Below are positions 8,915 through 17,522 of a stretch of DNA of 41,735 nucleotides, one piece after another. The notes beneath the pieces were generated by a model. It saw only the letters and a list, made by a program, of their open reading frames with translations, searched no databases and was not told the DNA's origin. The stretch covers positions 1 through 41,735 of the forward strand of contig JBGURX010000053.1 of NCBI GenBank assembly GCA_045132235.1. Reading direction: 5' to 3'. The position numbers and the translations under genes were made by a program. The DNA comes from UBA1756 sp045132235. GTDB lineage: Bacteria; Bacteroidota; Bacteroidia; Bacteroidales; WCHB1-69. Each line of letters opens with the position of its first letter. The first letter of the stretch is position 1.

Positions 8915-9316
8915 CTACATCTCTATTTTCACCAGTACCCCGCTCTCTTTTTCATCTACATATTGGCGAACGAGTTCCACGACTTCGTCATCCGCAATGT
9001 CCAACTGCTGCAGGGGGCCATTCTTGGGATAGACATCTAGAAAAGCCACCTCCTCTCTGTCCTTGTACACCAAATATATCAAACGATATCCATCGCGTTT
9101 CGATAGACGATGTTTCTTGTCAGGCAATCGTAATTTGATGATAATCCGCGGATCATCCAGCAGAATCATGTCATAATTTTGACGAATCTGCTCAATGGAA
9201 CAACCCTTGAATGCAGCCTTCACCTCTTCATCAACTGTCGCATACACCCCGCGCTTTACATCTTTCAATGCAGCAACACGCGATTCAAAATACGAAATAG
9301 CCGAAAACTCAATCAT
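8915..9316 (-). CDS. Small protein resembling RelE/ParE-superfamily toxins
   Basis: I start it at ATG 9316 (MIEFSAISYFESRVAALKDV), giving 133 residues; the ATG overlaps the last codons of the gene before it. An earlier in-frame ATG at 9346 lies inside that gene and is less likely. The C-terminal half holds KKHRLSKRDGYRLIYLVYK followed by EVAFLDVYPKNGPL, the basic-strand and YxLIY/FLDVY pattern of RelE-type ribonuclease folds. The match is by eye and no catalytic set can be confirmed. The tight overlap with an upstream small gene resembles an antitoxin-toxin pair. It could instead be an accessory gene of the downstream DUF262 protein. Confidence 0.55.
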   Translation of the reverse strand: MIEFSAISYFESRVAALKDVKRGVYATVDEEVKAAFKGCSIEQIRQNYDMILLDDPRIIIKLRLPDKKHRLSKRDGYRLIYLVYKDREEVAFLDVYPKNGPLQQLDIADDEVVELVRQYVDEKESGVLVKIEM

Positions 9317-9755
9317 TGTTACCCTGCCGCTTCCCGATTTCCTCATCCACTTTTGTCAATCGCCGCATCAACAGCTTTATTTCTGCGTTTTTAGGCATTT
9401 TGATGCAAAAATTCACAATGTCGCTATTCAACTCGTAGAGAGCCGAATAATTCATACCCAATTTCTCTACTTCGCTTTTCATCCGTTCATTGTTAGTTGA
9501 CTTGCGGCAATCATCATACAATTGCTTCACTGTCTTAACTAAAATAACCAGCTGCCTGCCAAAAACCGCATAGTCTGCTTCAGAGATGCTGCGCCAGTCC
9601 TTATAAATCAAGTCGTACAGATCATCCAACTCACGATTCAAACGGGCCAGTTGAGCCACCCCATAGCTATTTGGTCGGGCGACCTCCATGCGATGCGTAT
9701 AACTCCGTCGTCCAAGGCGCACCACCGTATTGGAAATCACTTCAGTCTGACACAT
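9309..9755 (-). CDS. Unknown 148-residue mostly helical protein, candidate antitoxin
   Basis: I do not recognise this family. The 148-residue product is predicted to be mostly helical and rich in charged residues (LARLNRELDDLYDLIYKDW, MRRLTKVDEEIGKRQ). It has no signal peptide or membrane segment and no clear DNA-binding motif. Its stop codon overlaps the start of the RelE-like gene, so the two are translationally coupled. A TAnnTTTG box 25 bases upstream makes it the first gene of a probable operon continuing through the RelE-like and DUF262 genes. An antitoxin role is inferred only from position and size. Confidence 0.6.
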   Translation of the reverse strand: MCQTEVISNTVVRLGRRSYTHRMEVARPNSYGVAQLARLNRELDDLYDLIYKDWRSISEADYAVFGRQLVILVKTVKQLYDDCRKSTNNERMKSEVEKLGMNYSALYELNSDIVNFCIKMPKNAEIKLLMRRLTKVDEEIGKRQGNND

Positions 9756-9779
9756 ATTTTTATTTTTTTAATGCGACGG

Positions 9780-9787
9780 CAAAGATA
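9780..9787 (-). promoter_or_regulatory. Putative promoter -7 box of the TA-like/DUF262 operon
   Basis: The minus strand reads TATCTTTG 24 bases before ATG 9755, in the AT-rich gap after the macrodomain-like gene. This suggests the TA-like pair and DUF262 gene can be transcribed separately from the WYL gene. No -33 TTG is obvious. Confidence 0.55.
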
Positions 9788-9814
9788 CACTTTTTTTTTA
9801 TTCCATCAGCTTTT

Positions 9815-10963
9815 CTATTTTCTCCAGTCAAAATCCTCCCCTCTGAGGAGCTCCATGGCGAGGTAAAAAAATTCTCCCGTGTAAAAATTCGGGGTGAAGC
9901 GCACGTGGCGGAGGTTTTCCTCGCCAGTCGGGCCGCCGCCATACAAAGGATGCATATCCCGACTGCGGTCTTCCAGAATGTGCAACATGTCTTCCTCCTC
10001 CCACGACAGACCGTAGAACACCGTGCCCACCCGCACAAGCTTCTTGCACTCCCGGAACAGCAGGCTGTGGTTGTCCAACTTAAAGCCATAGTCATTCAGC
10101 CAGTCCAGCGGACGCACGCCGTTGATGTTTTCCTTGCTCAGTCCCAACTCGTCGGCCATCACGGCATCGCCGGTGTAGATGGAGTCGCCGCGCACATCCT
10201 TGTATGGGGTCTTCACGCCGGCAAAAATCACCTTATGCGCATAGCCGCGCCCTTCGCACTCGTCTTCAAACGTGGCCAAAACCGCTTCCGCGTCATGCTG
10301 GTCTTTGTATTCCTCGTCATCGTCAAAGACATACAAATTATTCTTGTAGAAAAAGAAATTGCCGAAATAGGTGTAGCCAAAGTTCTCTTTATCATTGACA
10401 TAGCGGATGTGTATGCTCGGCAGATAGTTTTTGATACTCGCCCCTATCATGTACCGGCACTGGTCGCAGAGCTCCTGCAGCACTTCAACCGTAATCACCT
10501 TGGGGGCCTTTACCTGCAACGATTCCTTCACTTTATTGATTTCTTCCTCATGAGCGATGCTATGGTCAATGGATTCCAATATCCACTCTCTGGGCAGCGT
10601 GATGTTGGGGATGAGCAAGGCGTCATAAAACAGCGGGGCCATCTGCTTGTCGGTGAAACCTGCAATGCCGCAGCCGACGCGGGTGACCAGAAAACGGTTC
10701 ATCGGGTGCGCTTTGGCATACTCAATGAATTCATCCACGTAGGGTTGAATGGTATCGAGTCCGCCCTGCATGGTGGGGATGGCATAGCATTGTCCGGTGG
10801 GACCAGAGCCCACGCCCCATTCCGCGCCGAAGAGTTCATGCGCCATGCGCGCGGCGCCGCCACGATGATGCCCGGCAAGATTGCTGCCGAATACAAACAC
10901 TTCGCATTTCGACAAATGCGTGATGTGTCTGGGAGTCTTTACTTTGGGATGATTAGCACACAT
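9815..10963 (-). CDS. Macrodomain-like (A1S_2505-type) N-terminal domain fused to an unknown C-terminal domain
   Basis: The frame opens at TTG 10972; I prefer ATG 10963 (MCANHPKVKTPR), giving 382 residues. Near the N-terminus are VFVFGSNLAGHHRGGAARMA, GVGSGPTGQCYAIPT and FLVTRVGCGIAGF. This is the pattern of the A1S_2505-type phage-associated family, which is related to macrodomains and may bind ADP-ribose or related nucleotides. From about residue 135 on, the protein is unfamiliar to me: acidic (FDDDEEYKDQHD), with no membrane segments. It follows the WYL regulator gene by 16 bases and is probably its operon partner. An ADP-ribose-linked role is an inference from fold similarity. Confidence 0.65.
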   Translation of the reverse strand: MCANHPKVKTPRHITHLSKCEVFVFGSNLAGHHRGGAARMAHELFGAEWGVGSGPTGQCYAIPTMQGGLDTIQPYVDEFIEYAKAHPMNRFLVTRVGCGIAGFTDKQMAPLFYDALLIPNITLPREWILESIDHSIAHEEEINKVKESLQVKAPKVITVEVLQELCDQCRYMIGASIKNYLPSIHIRYVNDKENFGYTYFGNFFFYKNNLYVFDDDEEYKDQHDAEAVLATFEDECEGRGYAHKVIFAGVKTPYKDVRGDSIYTGDAVMADELGLSKENINGVRPLDWLNDYGFKLDNHSLLFRECKKLVRVGTVFYGLSWEEEDMLHILEDRSRDMHPLYGGGPTGEENLRHVRFTPNFYTGEFFYLAMELLRGEDFDWRK

Positions 10964-10979
10964 AATGATCAAGTTTTAA

Positions 10980-11903
10980 TTATTCGGGACTGATTTCTTT
11001 GTAAATGTTATAAAGGAGTTTGTTGTCCGCGCGGAACTCTTGAACGATCCAATCGGGCGAACGCACAACCAAATAAACACCGCAGGCACGCAACTCACGC
11101 ATAAATTCCTCATTAGGAATGAGATAATAGGAAAATACTGAATACTTCTCGTGGGTTTCTATCTCCTTTTGTGAGTGGTGCAACGGCAGCGTGCGGATAT
11201 ACTCCACCTGTGGCTCGCTGACAGACACAATGATCTCTTCGGGCTTGTCTTTCAGCACCGTAACGCCGCACACATTCTTGAAATACTCCTCCGCATCGAA
11301 GTCCTCGGGAAGGGTGTAAGGATCTTGTGTCGGCTGGATGTCCACCACACGGTCAAGCGCGAAGTGGCGGATGGCCTTGCGGTCGCGCGAATAGGCAATG
11401 AGATACCAACGCTGGCGGTACATCTTCAGACAGTACGGCTCAACGGAATGGGTACACGGCTCGGCCTGGACGAAATTCTGGTACGACACCTGCAGCACAT
11501 GCTTGTCGCGCAGACTCTCGATAATCGCCGGCAGATACTCCTCGCCGGGAGCCACCGGCTCAAAGATGATTTGCTTGCGCAAATCTTGACATTCCTTTAG
11601 CAAATTATTGAAAGAAAGCAAGTTGAGCATCCGTCCGCGCATGTCAGCCCGCCGGAATTGGTTGGCATCCTCAATGTAGTATTCGCCCTGTGCATTGCAT
11701 TGAATTTCAATGTCGAAAAGCTCTTCCACCGTGTTGCGCCAGCGGTGGAAAGTGCTCTCAGGGATGGCGTCCGTTTGGTAGTCGTTGACGGAGGCACGGG
11801 CCCACTTTTCATCGATCGCTTCACGCGAGATGGGGCCGCTGGCAATGGTGTTCACAAACCAGATGTAACACTTGAACAGATAGGGAGTGGATGACTTTCT
11901 CAT
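10980..11903 (-). CDS. WYL-domain transcriptional regulator
   Basis: The frame is open from ATG 11933, but that stretch (MYFCIVKN) is the translated promoter -7 region, so I start at ATG 11903 (MRKSSTPYLFKCYIWF), giving 307 residues. The N-terminal part, about residues 1-95, looks like a divergent winged-helix region (STFHRWRNTVEELFDIEI). Residues of about 125-200 hold the WYL core: HSVEPYCLKMYRQRWYLIAY and AIRHFALDRVVDI. A WCX-like C-terminal region follows. WYL regulators are frequently found with phage-defence genes and sense nucleic-acid or nucleotide ligands. Its neighbours here (macrodomain-like protein, TA-like pair, DUF262 protein) fit that. It probably controls its own operon. Confidence 0.85.
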   Translation of the reverse strand: MRKSSTPYLFKCYIWFVNTIASGPISREAIDEKWARASVNDYQTDAIPESTFHRWRNTVEELFDIEIQCNAQGEYYIEDANQFRRADMRGRMLNLLSFNNLLKECQDLRKQIIFEPVAPGEEYLPAIIESLRDKHVLQVSYQNFVQAEPCTHSVEPYCLKMYRQRWYLIAYSRDRKAIRHFALDRVVDIQPTQDPYTLPEDFDAEEYFKNVCGVTVLKDKPEEIIVSVSEPQVEYIRTLPLHHSQKEIETHEKYSVFSYYLIPNEEFMRELRACGVYLVVRSPDWIVQEFRADNKLLYNIYKEISPE

Positions 11904-11922
11904 GATGATGTTTTTAACGATG

Positions 11923-11930
11923 CAAAAATA
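11923..11930 (-). promoter_or_regulatory. Putative promoter -7 box of the WYL regulator operon
   Basis: The minus strand reads TATTTTTG about 20 bases before ATG 11903, giving a very short leader. It lies inside the longer open frame, which argues against the upstream start. Confidence 0.55.
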
Positions 11931-12066
11931 CAAATTTTCACTCTCATAAAATGGGAGTGATAGAATTTTTTACAAAAAAATGAAGTTTTTATAATTATGG
12001 GAAAAACGCAAACGTGATTTGACAATAAAGTTGTATTTTCGCATTTTGATTTTTAAACTACTAAAA

Positions 12067-15000
12067 ATGGGCAAATACACTGAGTATCGCGGACTTAACT
12101 TGTCGAATATCGGCAAGGAGATGCAGAAATATTGGGAAGACAACGACGTTTTCGCACAAAGTTTGAAACAGCGGGAAGGGGCTGAATCCTTCGTTTTCTT
12201 CGAAGGTCCGCCGTCCGCCAACGGCAAGCCGGGCATTCACCATGTGCTCGCCCGCTCCCTCAAAGACATCGTGTGCCGCTACCAGACACTCAAGGGCAAG
12301 TACGTAGGCCGCAAGGGCGGATGGGACACCCACGGACTGCCCGTGGAACTCGGTGTGGAAAAAGCCCTAGGCATCACCAAGGAGGACATCGGCAAGACCA
12401 TCACCGTGGAGGAATACAACAAGGCCTGCCGCAAGAATGTGATGCAGTTCAAGGATATGTGGGACGACATCACCAAGAAGATGGGCTACTGGGTGGATCT
12501 CGAAAATCCGTACATCACCTTCGACAACAAATACATCGAGTCAGTATGGTATTTGCTTTCAGAACTTTATAAAAAAGGAATGTTGTACAAGGGCTACACC
12601 ATCCAGCCCTACTCCCCCGCCGCCGGCACCGGCCTCAGCTCGCACGAGCTCAACCTGCCCGGCTGCTACCGTGATGTGAAGGATACCACCTGTGTGGGCC
12701 AGTTCAAAGTGCGCACCGACCAGGTGCTCTCCACCGACGTGCAGATGTTCATCGGCGAACAGGGCGTTCCCGACAACCTCTACTTTCTCGCATGGACTAC
12801 CACCCCGTGGACTCTTCCGTCCAACACGGCCCTCGCCGTCGGTCCGAAAATCGACTACGTGCTGGTCAAGACCTTCAACCCCTACAGCGGCGATCCCATC
12901 CTCGTGATCCTCGGCAAACCGCTCGTGGGCAACTTCTTCCCTGAAAAGAACAAAGACCTCGCCTTCGAGGACTACAAACCCGGCGACAAGAACATCCCGT
13001 TCCAGATTCTGGGCGAGATCAAGGGTGCGAAACTCGCTGGCATCAAATACGAACAGCTCATCCCGTTCATGCGCCCCGACGGCAAGGCCTTCGAGGTCAT
13101 CCCCGGCGACTATGTCACCACCGAGGACGGTACGGGCATCGTGCACATCGCTCCCACCTTCGGTGCGGACGATAAGCGTGTGGCCGCCGACGCCGGCATC
13201 GCTCCGATGCTGCTCTTCGACAAGGCCGGCAATCCCCAGCCGATGGTCGATAAGACCGGCAAGTTCTTCCTGATGAGCGAGTTGGATGATACTTTCGTAA
13301 AGAATCAGGTCAACGCCGATCTTTACCGCCAGTTCGAAGGCCGTTATGTGAAGAACGACTACGATCCCGCTGCCGACAAAGATACGGAAACCCTCGACGT
13401 GACCATCTGTCTGTGGCTCAAGGCCGAGCATAAAGTCTTCAAGATTGAAAAACACGTTCACAACTACCCGCACTGCTGGCGTACCGACAAACCGGTGCTC
13501 TACTACCCGCTGGATTCTTGGTTCATCAAGAGCACGGCTGTGAAGGAGCGGATGATCGAGCTCAACAAGACCATCCACTGGAAACCCGCCGCCACCGGCA
13601 GCGGCCGCTTCGGCAACTGGCTCGAAAACCTCGTGGACTGGAACCTGTCACGCTCCCGCTTCTGGGGAACGCCGCTGCCCATCTGGACCACCGAAGACAA
13701 GAAAGAGCAGATCTGCATCGGCTCGGTGGAACAGCTGGTGAACGAAATCAACAAGGCCGTGGCTGCCGGCATCATGAAGGAAAATCCTTACAAGGATTTC
13801 GTGCCCGGCGACTTCAGCAAAGAAAATTACGACAAGATTGACCTGCACCGCCCGTATGTGGACGAGATTTTCCTCATCTCCCCGAGCGGCCAGAAGATGA
13901 CCCGCGAGACCGACCTCATCGACGTGTGGTTCGACTCCGGCGCCATGCCCTACTGCCAATGGCACTGGCCTTTTGAAAACAAGGACATTTTCAAGAATAA
14001 CTTCCCCGCCGACTTCATCGCCGAAGGCGTGGACCAGACCCGTGGTTGGTTCTTCACGCTCCATGCCATCGCCACCATGATTTTCGATTCCGTGGCTTAC
14101 AAGTCGGTGGTTTCCAATGGTTTGGTTTTGGATAAAGACGGCAACAAGATGTCGAAACGTCTCGGCAACGCCGTCGATCCGTTCGAGACGATCGAGAAAT
14201 ACGGTCCCGATGCCACCCGCTGGTACATGATCACCAACGCCCAGCCGTGGGACAACCTCAAGTTCGACCCTGAAGGCATCGCCGAGGTGCAGCGCAAGTT
14301 CTTCGGAACGCTCTACAACACCTACAACTTCTTCGCGATGTACGCCAACCTCGACGGTTTCGACTACCATGAGGCCGACATCCCGAACAGCGAGCGTCCC
14401 GAAATCGACCGCTGGATTCTTTCCGAGCTCAATACGCTGGTGAAGCACTGCGACGAGTGCTATGCCGATTTCGAGCCGACGAAAGCGGGTCGCGAGATTC
14501 AAGACTTTGTCAACGAGTATTTGAGCAACTGGTACGTGCGCCTCTGCCGCCGCCGTTTCTGGAAGGGCGAGGGACAGGACAAGCTGTCGGCCTACCAGAC
14601 GCTTTATACCTGTTTGGAGACCATCGCCAAGATTGCCTCCCCCATCGCACCGTTCTTCATGGACAAGTTGTTCCTCGACTTGAACAACATCACCCACCGC
14701 GAGAACGTCACCTCCGTGCACCTTTCCACCTATCCGAAAGTTCACGAAGAGCTGATTGACAAGCTGTTGGAGGAACGCATGCAGTTGGCACAGCAACTCT
14801 CTTCCATGGTTCTTTCGTTGAGAAAGAAATCGAACCTGAGAGTGCGTCAGCCGCTCGCCAAGATCATGATTCCCGTCACCGAATCCTCCAACCTGAAAGA
14901 GCAGGTGAAGAAGGTGAAAAACCTCATTTTGCACGAAGTCAACGTGAAGGAGCTGGTGTTCGTGAGCGACGAAGCCGGCATCTTCGTGAAGCGCATCAAG

Positions 15001-15504
15001 CCCGATTTCAAGAAGTTGGGACCGAAGTGCGGCAAGATTATGAAACAGGTGGCCGCTACCATCACCGCTTTTAGTCAGGACGACATCCGCGCCATCGAGA
15101 AGAACGGCAGTGCCACGCTGAACATTGACGGGCAGGAGGTGCTGATTGACGTGACCGATGTGGAAATTGTGGCGGAAGACATTACGGGTTGGGTTGTGGC
15201 CAACCAAGATGCCCTCACCGTGGCCCTCGACATCGAGCTGTCGGAAGATTTGCTCAACGAAGGTTACGCCCGTGAATTCGTCAACCGCATCCAGAACTAC
15301 CGCAAAGATTCCAACATGGACGTTTCCGACCGCATCACCATCGAGGTGGAAAGCAACCCGCAGCTTGACAAGGCCTTCACCACCTTCGCCGACTACATCA
15401 AGAACGAAACGCTCTGCACCTCACTGGAAATCAAGGCCGGTGTAGAGGGCGACGTTTTCGAGATTGCAGAAGGATTGAGCGTGAAAGTAAAGATTAGGAA
15501 ATAG
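12067..15504 (+). CDS. ileS: Isoleucyl-tRNA synthetase
   Basis: Class I aminoacyl-tRNA synthetase that charges tRNA-Ile in the cytoplasm. I start at ATG 12067 (MGKYTEYRGLNLSNI), giving 1145 residues; the open frame extends 16 codons further upstream without homology. The HIGH-type motif is GIHH at residues 56-59 (GPPSANGKPGIHHV) and KMSKR is at about 694-698 (DGNKMSKRLGN). The CP1 editing region is recognisable (GTGIVHIAPTFGADD). The segment GGWDTHGLPVELGVE has Thr where E. coli-type enzymes have Cys, as in the eukaryote-like branch of IleRS. The length and the lack of a C-terminal zinc-finger pattern also fit that branch. High GC and codon usage are those of a highly expressed housekeeping gene. 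Confidence 0.97.
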   Translation: MGKYTEYRGLNLSNIGKEMQKYWEDNDVFAQSLKQREGAESFVFFEGPPSANGKPGIHHVLARSLKDIVCRYQTLKGKYVGRKGGWDTHGLPVELGVEKALGITKEDIGKTITVEEYNKACRKNVMQFKDMWDDITKKMGYWVDLENPYITFDNKYIESVWYLLSELYKKGMLYKGYTIQPYSPAAGTGLSSHELNLPGCYRDVKDTTCVGQFKVRTDQVLSTDVQMFIGEQGVPDNLYFLAWTTTPWTLPSNTALAVGPKIDYVLVKTFNPYSGDPILVILGKPLVGNFFPEKNKDLAFEDYKPGDKNIPFQILGEIKGAKLAGIKYEQLIPFMRPDGKAFEVIPGDYVTTEDGTGIVHIAPTFGADDKRVAADAGIAPMLLFDKAGNPQPMVDKTGKFFLMSELDDTFVKNQVNADLYRQFEGRYVKNDYDPAADKDTETLDVTICLWLKAEHKVFKIEKHVHNYPHCWRTDKPVLYYPLDSWFIKSTAVKERMIELNKTIHWKPAATGSGRFGNWLENLVDWNLSRSRFWGTPLPIWTTEDKKEQICIGSVEQLVNEINKAVAAGIMKENPYKDFVPGDFSKENYDKIDLHRPYVDEIFLISPSGQKMTRETDLIDVWFDSGAMPYCQWHWPFENKDIFKNNFPADFIAEGVDQTRGWFFTLHAIATMIFDSVAYKSVVSNGLVLDKDGNKMSKRLGNAVDPFETIEKYGPDATRWYMITNAQPWDNLKFDPEGIAEVQRKFFGTLYNTYNFFAMYANLDGFDYHEADIPNSERPEIDRWILSELNTLVKHCDECYADFEPTKAGREIQDFVNEYLSNWYVRLCRRRFWKGEGQDKLSAYQTLYTCLETIAKIASPIAPFFMDKLFLDLNNITHRENVTSVHLSTYPKVHEELIDKLLEERMQLAQQLSSMVLSLRKKSNLRVRQPLAKIMIPVTESSNLKEQVKKVKNLILHEVNVKELVFVSDEAGIFVKRIKPDFKKLGPKCGKIMKQVAATITAFSQDDIRAIEKNGSATLNIDGQEVLIDVTDVEIVAEDITGWVVANQDALTVALDIELSEDLLNEGYAREFVNRIQNYRKDSNMDVSDRITIEVESNPQLDKAFTTFADYIKNETLCTSLEIKAGVEGDVFEIAEGLSVKVKIRK

Positions 15505-15579
15505 GGGTGTGTATTGATATTTTGCACCCTTAGTACATGGCATTTATTCATATTGACTCATGATATCCGTGGTGGAGGC

Positions 15580-17346
15580 TCAATGTTGGGGTGCCGCTTC
15601 TATGCTCTTGAATGCACCCCAAATGGGATGGTTTCGATAGGCTTCTATAGCATTGGCAGGCACTTGCAGCACCGCCGTCGGTGGCAGTTGGTAGAAAGTC
15701 GTCATCGCGGCTTCCGGTGGCACTGTTGCCAGCAACCTCACTTCGCGAAGGTGGCTGCATTCAGTGAAACTGTAGTTGCCCACCTTGCGAACATTCGGAC
15801 CCATATACACCACTTGTAGGTTACCGCAGTAGGCAAAGGCGTAATCGCCAACAATTTCAAGGCTGTCGGGCAGAACAAGTGTGTCTATGGCTGTTTCGTA
15901 GAAGGCACCATGGCCTATCTCCCTCATCTGTGGCGGCAACACAAGCTGGTGTAGCTGATGGCTCTTGGCAGCGAGATTGTGAACAGCGATACGAGTGTTG
16001 CCTTTGAACTCTATGCGTTTCACTCCCGATACACTACTGACAAAATCCACTGGCAACTGTTCTACGCCCGTGTCGATAATGACGTTGGCAAGGGACATAC
16101 AGCGGTAGAAATAGCTGTATTGCATTATAGAGTCGTGATGCGCACCCAAGCAGTCGCGAGCCTTCCATATCAGTGTGGTCAGGCTTGTGCAGTCGTTGAA
16201 TGCCATCAAGCCTATCTGTTGCAGACTGGATGGAATCACAAGCGTGTCGCGCAACGATATGCAGCCGATAAAGGCACCTCCCCCAATGCTACGGATTGTT
16301 TCGGGCAGCTTGACCGAGGTCAGTTTCGTATTGTCCTTGAAAGCATATGTGCCGATAGCAACCACCTGCCACGTAAGACCTCGGTGGCGCACAGTAGCGG
16401 GGATGACCATATCACCTTCGGGCTTGGCGGTTCCCTCAGGCCATGGTGCCCACTGGTTGGAGGTGGGCGGAACAACCTCTACCTGACGGTGAGGCACACG
16501 GCTCACTTCGCGCATCCATACCGTCTGTCCGCTCTCCAGTTGAACTTCGAAACGTTTCGACGACGGAAGCAGCATAAGTACAATCAGCATCACGACCAGT
16601 ACGGCACCGAGTGCCCAGAGCGGCCACGTCGGGAACATCAGCTTGCGTAGCGATGCCACCGATCGGGGCCGTCGCAGGGGGTCGGATTTTGTGGCGCAAT
16701 GCAAAGCCATGGCATATCGTTTCCCGAAAAGAAGTTCCATCACACGCCCTAATGAATATATGTCTGAACGGCTGTCTGCGGAGCATCCCTCGCGCTGCTC
16801 AGGTGAGGCAAAGTTTTCTGTTCCGGATGCCTGCTTCAGGCTTGCATACTGTGGACCGTCACTCAAGCCGAAGTCAATGAGTTTCACACGTCCGTCGGAG
16901 GTGACGATAACGTTCGAAGGCTTGATGTCGCGATGGTAAATACCACGGCTGTGAAGGTAATCAACGGCATTGAGAAGTTGGTCAAACACACGTTTCAGTT
17001 CAGCCTGCCGCCTGCCGTTTCTCCACTGGTCGAGTGTCTTGCCGTCAACCCATTCCATCACTATGCAACGACCGGCAACGACGTCGTCCTCCAGGCTCTC
17101 AACACGAACCACATAAGGGCTGTCAAGTCCCACGCCAATACTATACTCCTTATACAACCACTCCTCATAGATGGGATTCCCCTGAAATTCTTTACGCAAC
17201 CCCTTGAGAACATGCCATCGTCCAAAGCGACGTGCACGCCACAATACATGGCTCTCACCTCGTCCTATCTCTTCGTATGACGAGAAAAAAGGCTCGGTGA
17301 TGCCGTCACCACCCGATACAATTCCTGATGGAGCGTCGTTCAGCAT
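15580..17346 (-). CDS. Hanks-type Ser/Thr protein kinase with one membrane segment and a BspA-like leucine-rich repeat C-terminus
   Basis: A 588-residue receptor-like kinase. Residues of about 25-235 are a kinase domain with all main motifs: glycine loop (IGRGESHVLW, 27-36), VAIK-type lysine K48, HRDIKPSN (138-145), DFG (158-160) and SPEQ (181-184). Residues 241-260 (WPLWALGAVLVVMLIVLMLL) form a single transmembrane helix, followed by a basic and then a beta-rich linker. From about 290 to the end are BspA-type (LRR_5) leucine-rich repeats with the AIGTYAF, IGGGAFIGC and VGDYAFAYC pattern. Kinase inside and repeats outside is the expected topology. The ligand and phosphorylation targets are unknown. 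A divergent regulator-like gene starts 236 bases away. It converges with ileS, 75 bases between stops. Confidence 0.88.
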   Translation of the reverse strand: MLNDAPSGIVSGGDGITEPFFSSYEEIGRGESHVLWRARRFGRWHVLKGLRKEFQGNPIYEEWLYKEYSIGVGLDSPYVVRVESLEDDVVAGRCIVMEWVDGKTLDQWRNGRRQAELKRVFDQLLNAVDYLHSRGIYHRDIKPSNVIVTSDGRVKLIDFGLSDGPQYASLKQASGTENFASPEQREGCSADSRSDIYSLGRVMELLFGKRYAMALHCATKSDPLRRPRSVASLRKLMFPTWPLWALGAVLVVMLIVLMLLPSSKRFEVQLESGQTVWMREVSRVPHRQVEVVPPTSNQWAPWPEGTAKPEGDMVIPATVRHRGLTWQVVAIGTYAFKDNTKLTSVKLPETIRSIGGGAFIGCISLRDTLVIPSSLQQIGLMAFNDCTSLTTLIWKARDCLGAHHDSIMQYSYFYRCMSLANVIIDTGVEQLPVDFVSSVSGVKRIEFKGNTRIAVHNLAAKSHQLHQLVLPPQMREIGHGAFYETAIDTLVLPDSLEIVGDYAFAYCGNLQVVYMGPNVRKVGNYSFTECSHLREVRLLATVPPEAAMTTFYQLPPTAVLQVPANAIEAYRNHPIWGAFKSIEAAPQH

Positions 17347-17440
17347 AGGATGCCTTCTGTGTTAATTTCAAGTGTGTTATGTTGGTTCATCGGAGTCAGA
17401 TTCGACCTGTTTCAGTTAGCAAGGTATGTTTTTTCATTTG

Positions 17441-17448
17441 CAAATTTA
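17441..17448 (-). promoter_or_regulatory. Putative promoter -7 box of the kinase gene
   Basis: The minus strand reads TAAATTTG about 95 bases upstream of the kinase start at 17346. It lies in the divergent intergenic region shared with the gene at 17583. No -33 TTG at the usual spacing. Confidence 0.45.
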
Positions 17449-17522
17449 CAACTTTATTTTTATTCCCTAATGTTTGGTATAAAATTTTGATGACGTTATT
17501 GCACCATAACCTTTATCCTGTG

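Noticed and set aside
8887..9394. Small plus-strand frames opposite the TA-like pair (8887-9138, 9179-9394)
   Set aside because: They lack promoters and conserved motifs and lie opposite better-supported genes.
9671..10993. Open frame of 440 codons antisense to the macrodomain-like gene
   Set aside because: The minus-strand frame carries recognisable motifs and correct spacing to the WYL gene; the plus-strand frame has none and starts inside another gene.
13648..15207. Open frame of 519 codons antisense to ileS, also 12559-13578
   Set aside because: These are shadows of the high-GC ileS coding sequence, His- and Val-rich, with no family resemblance.
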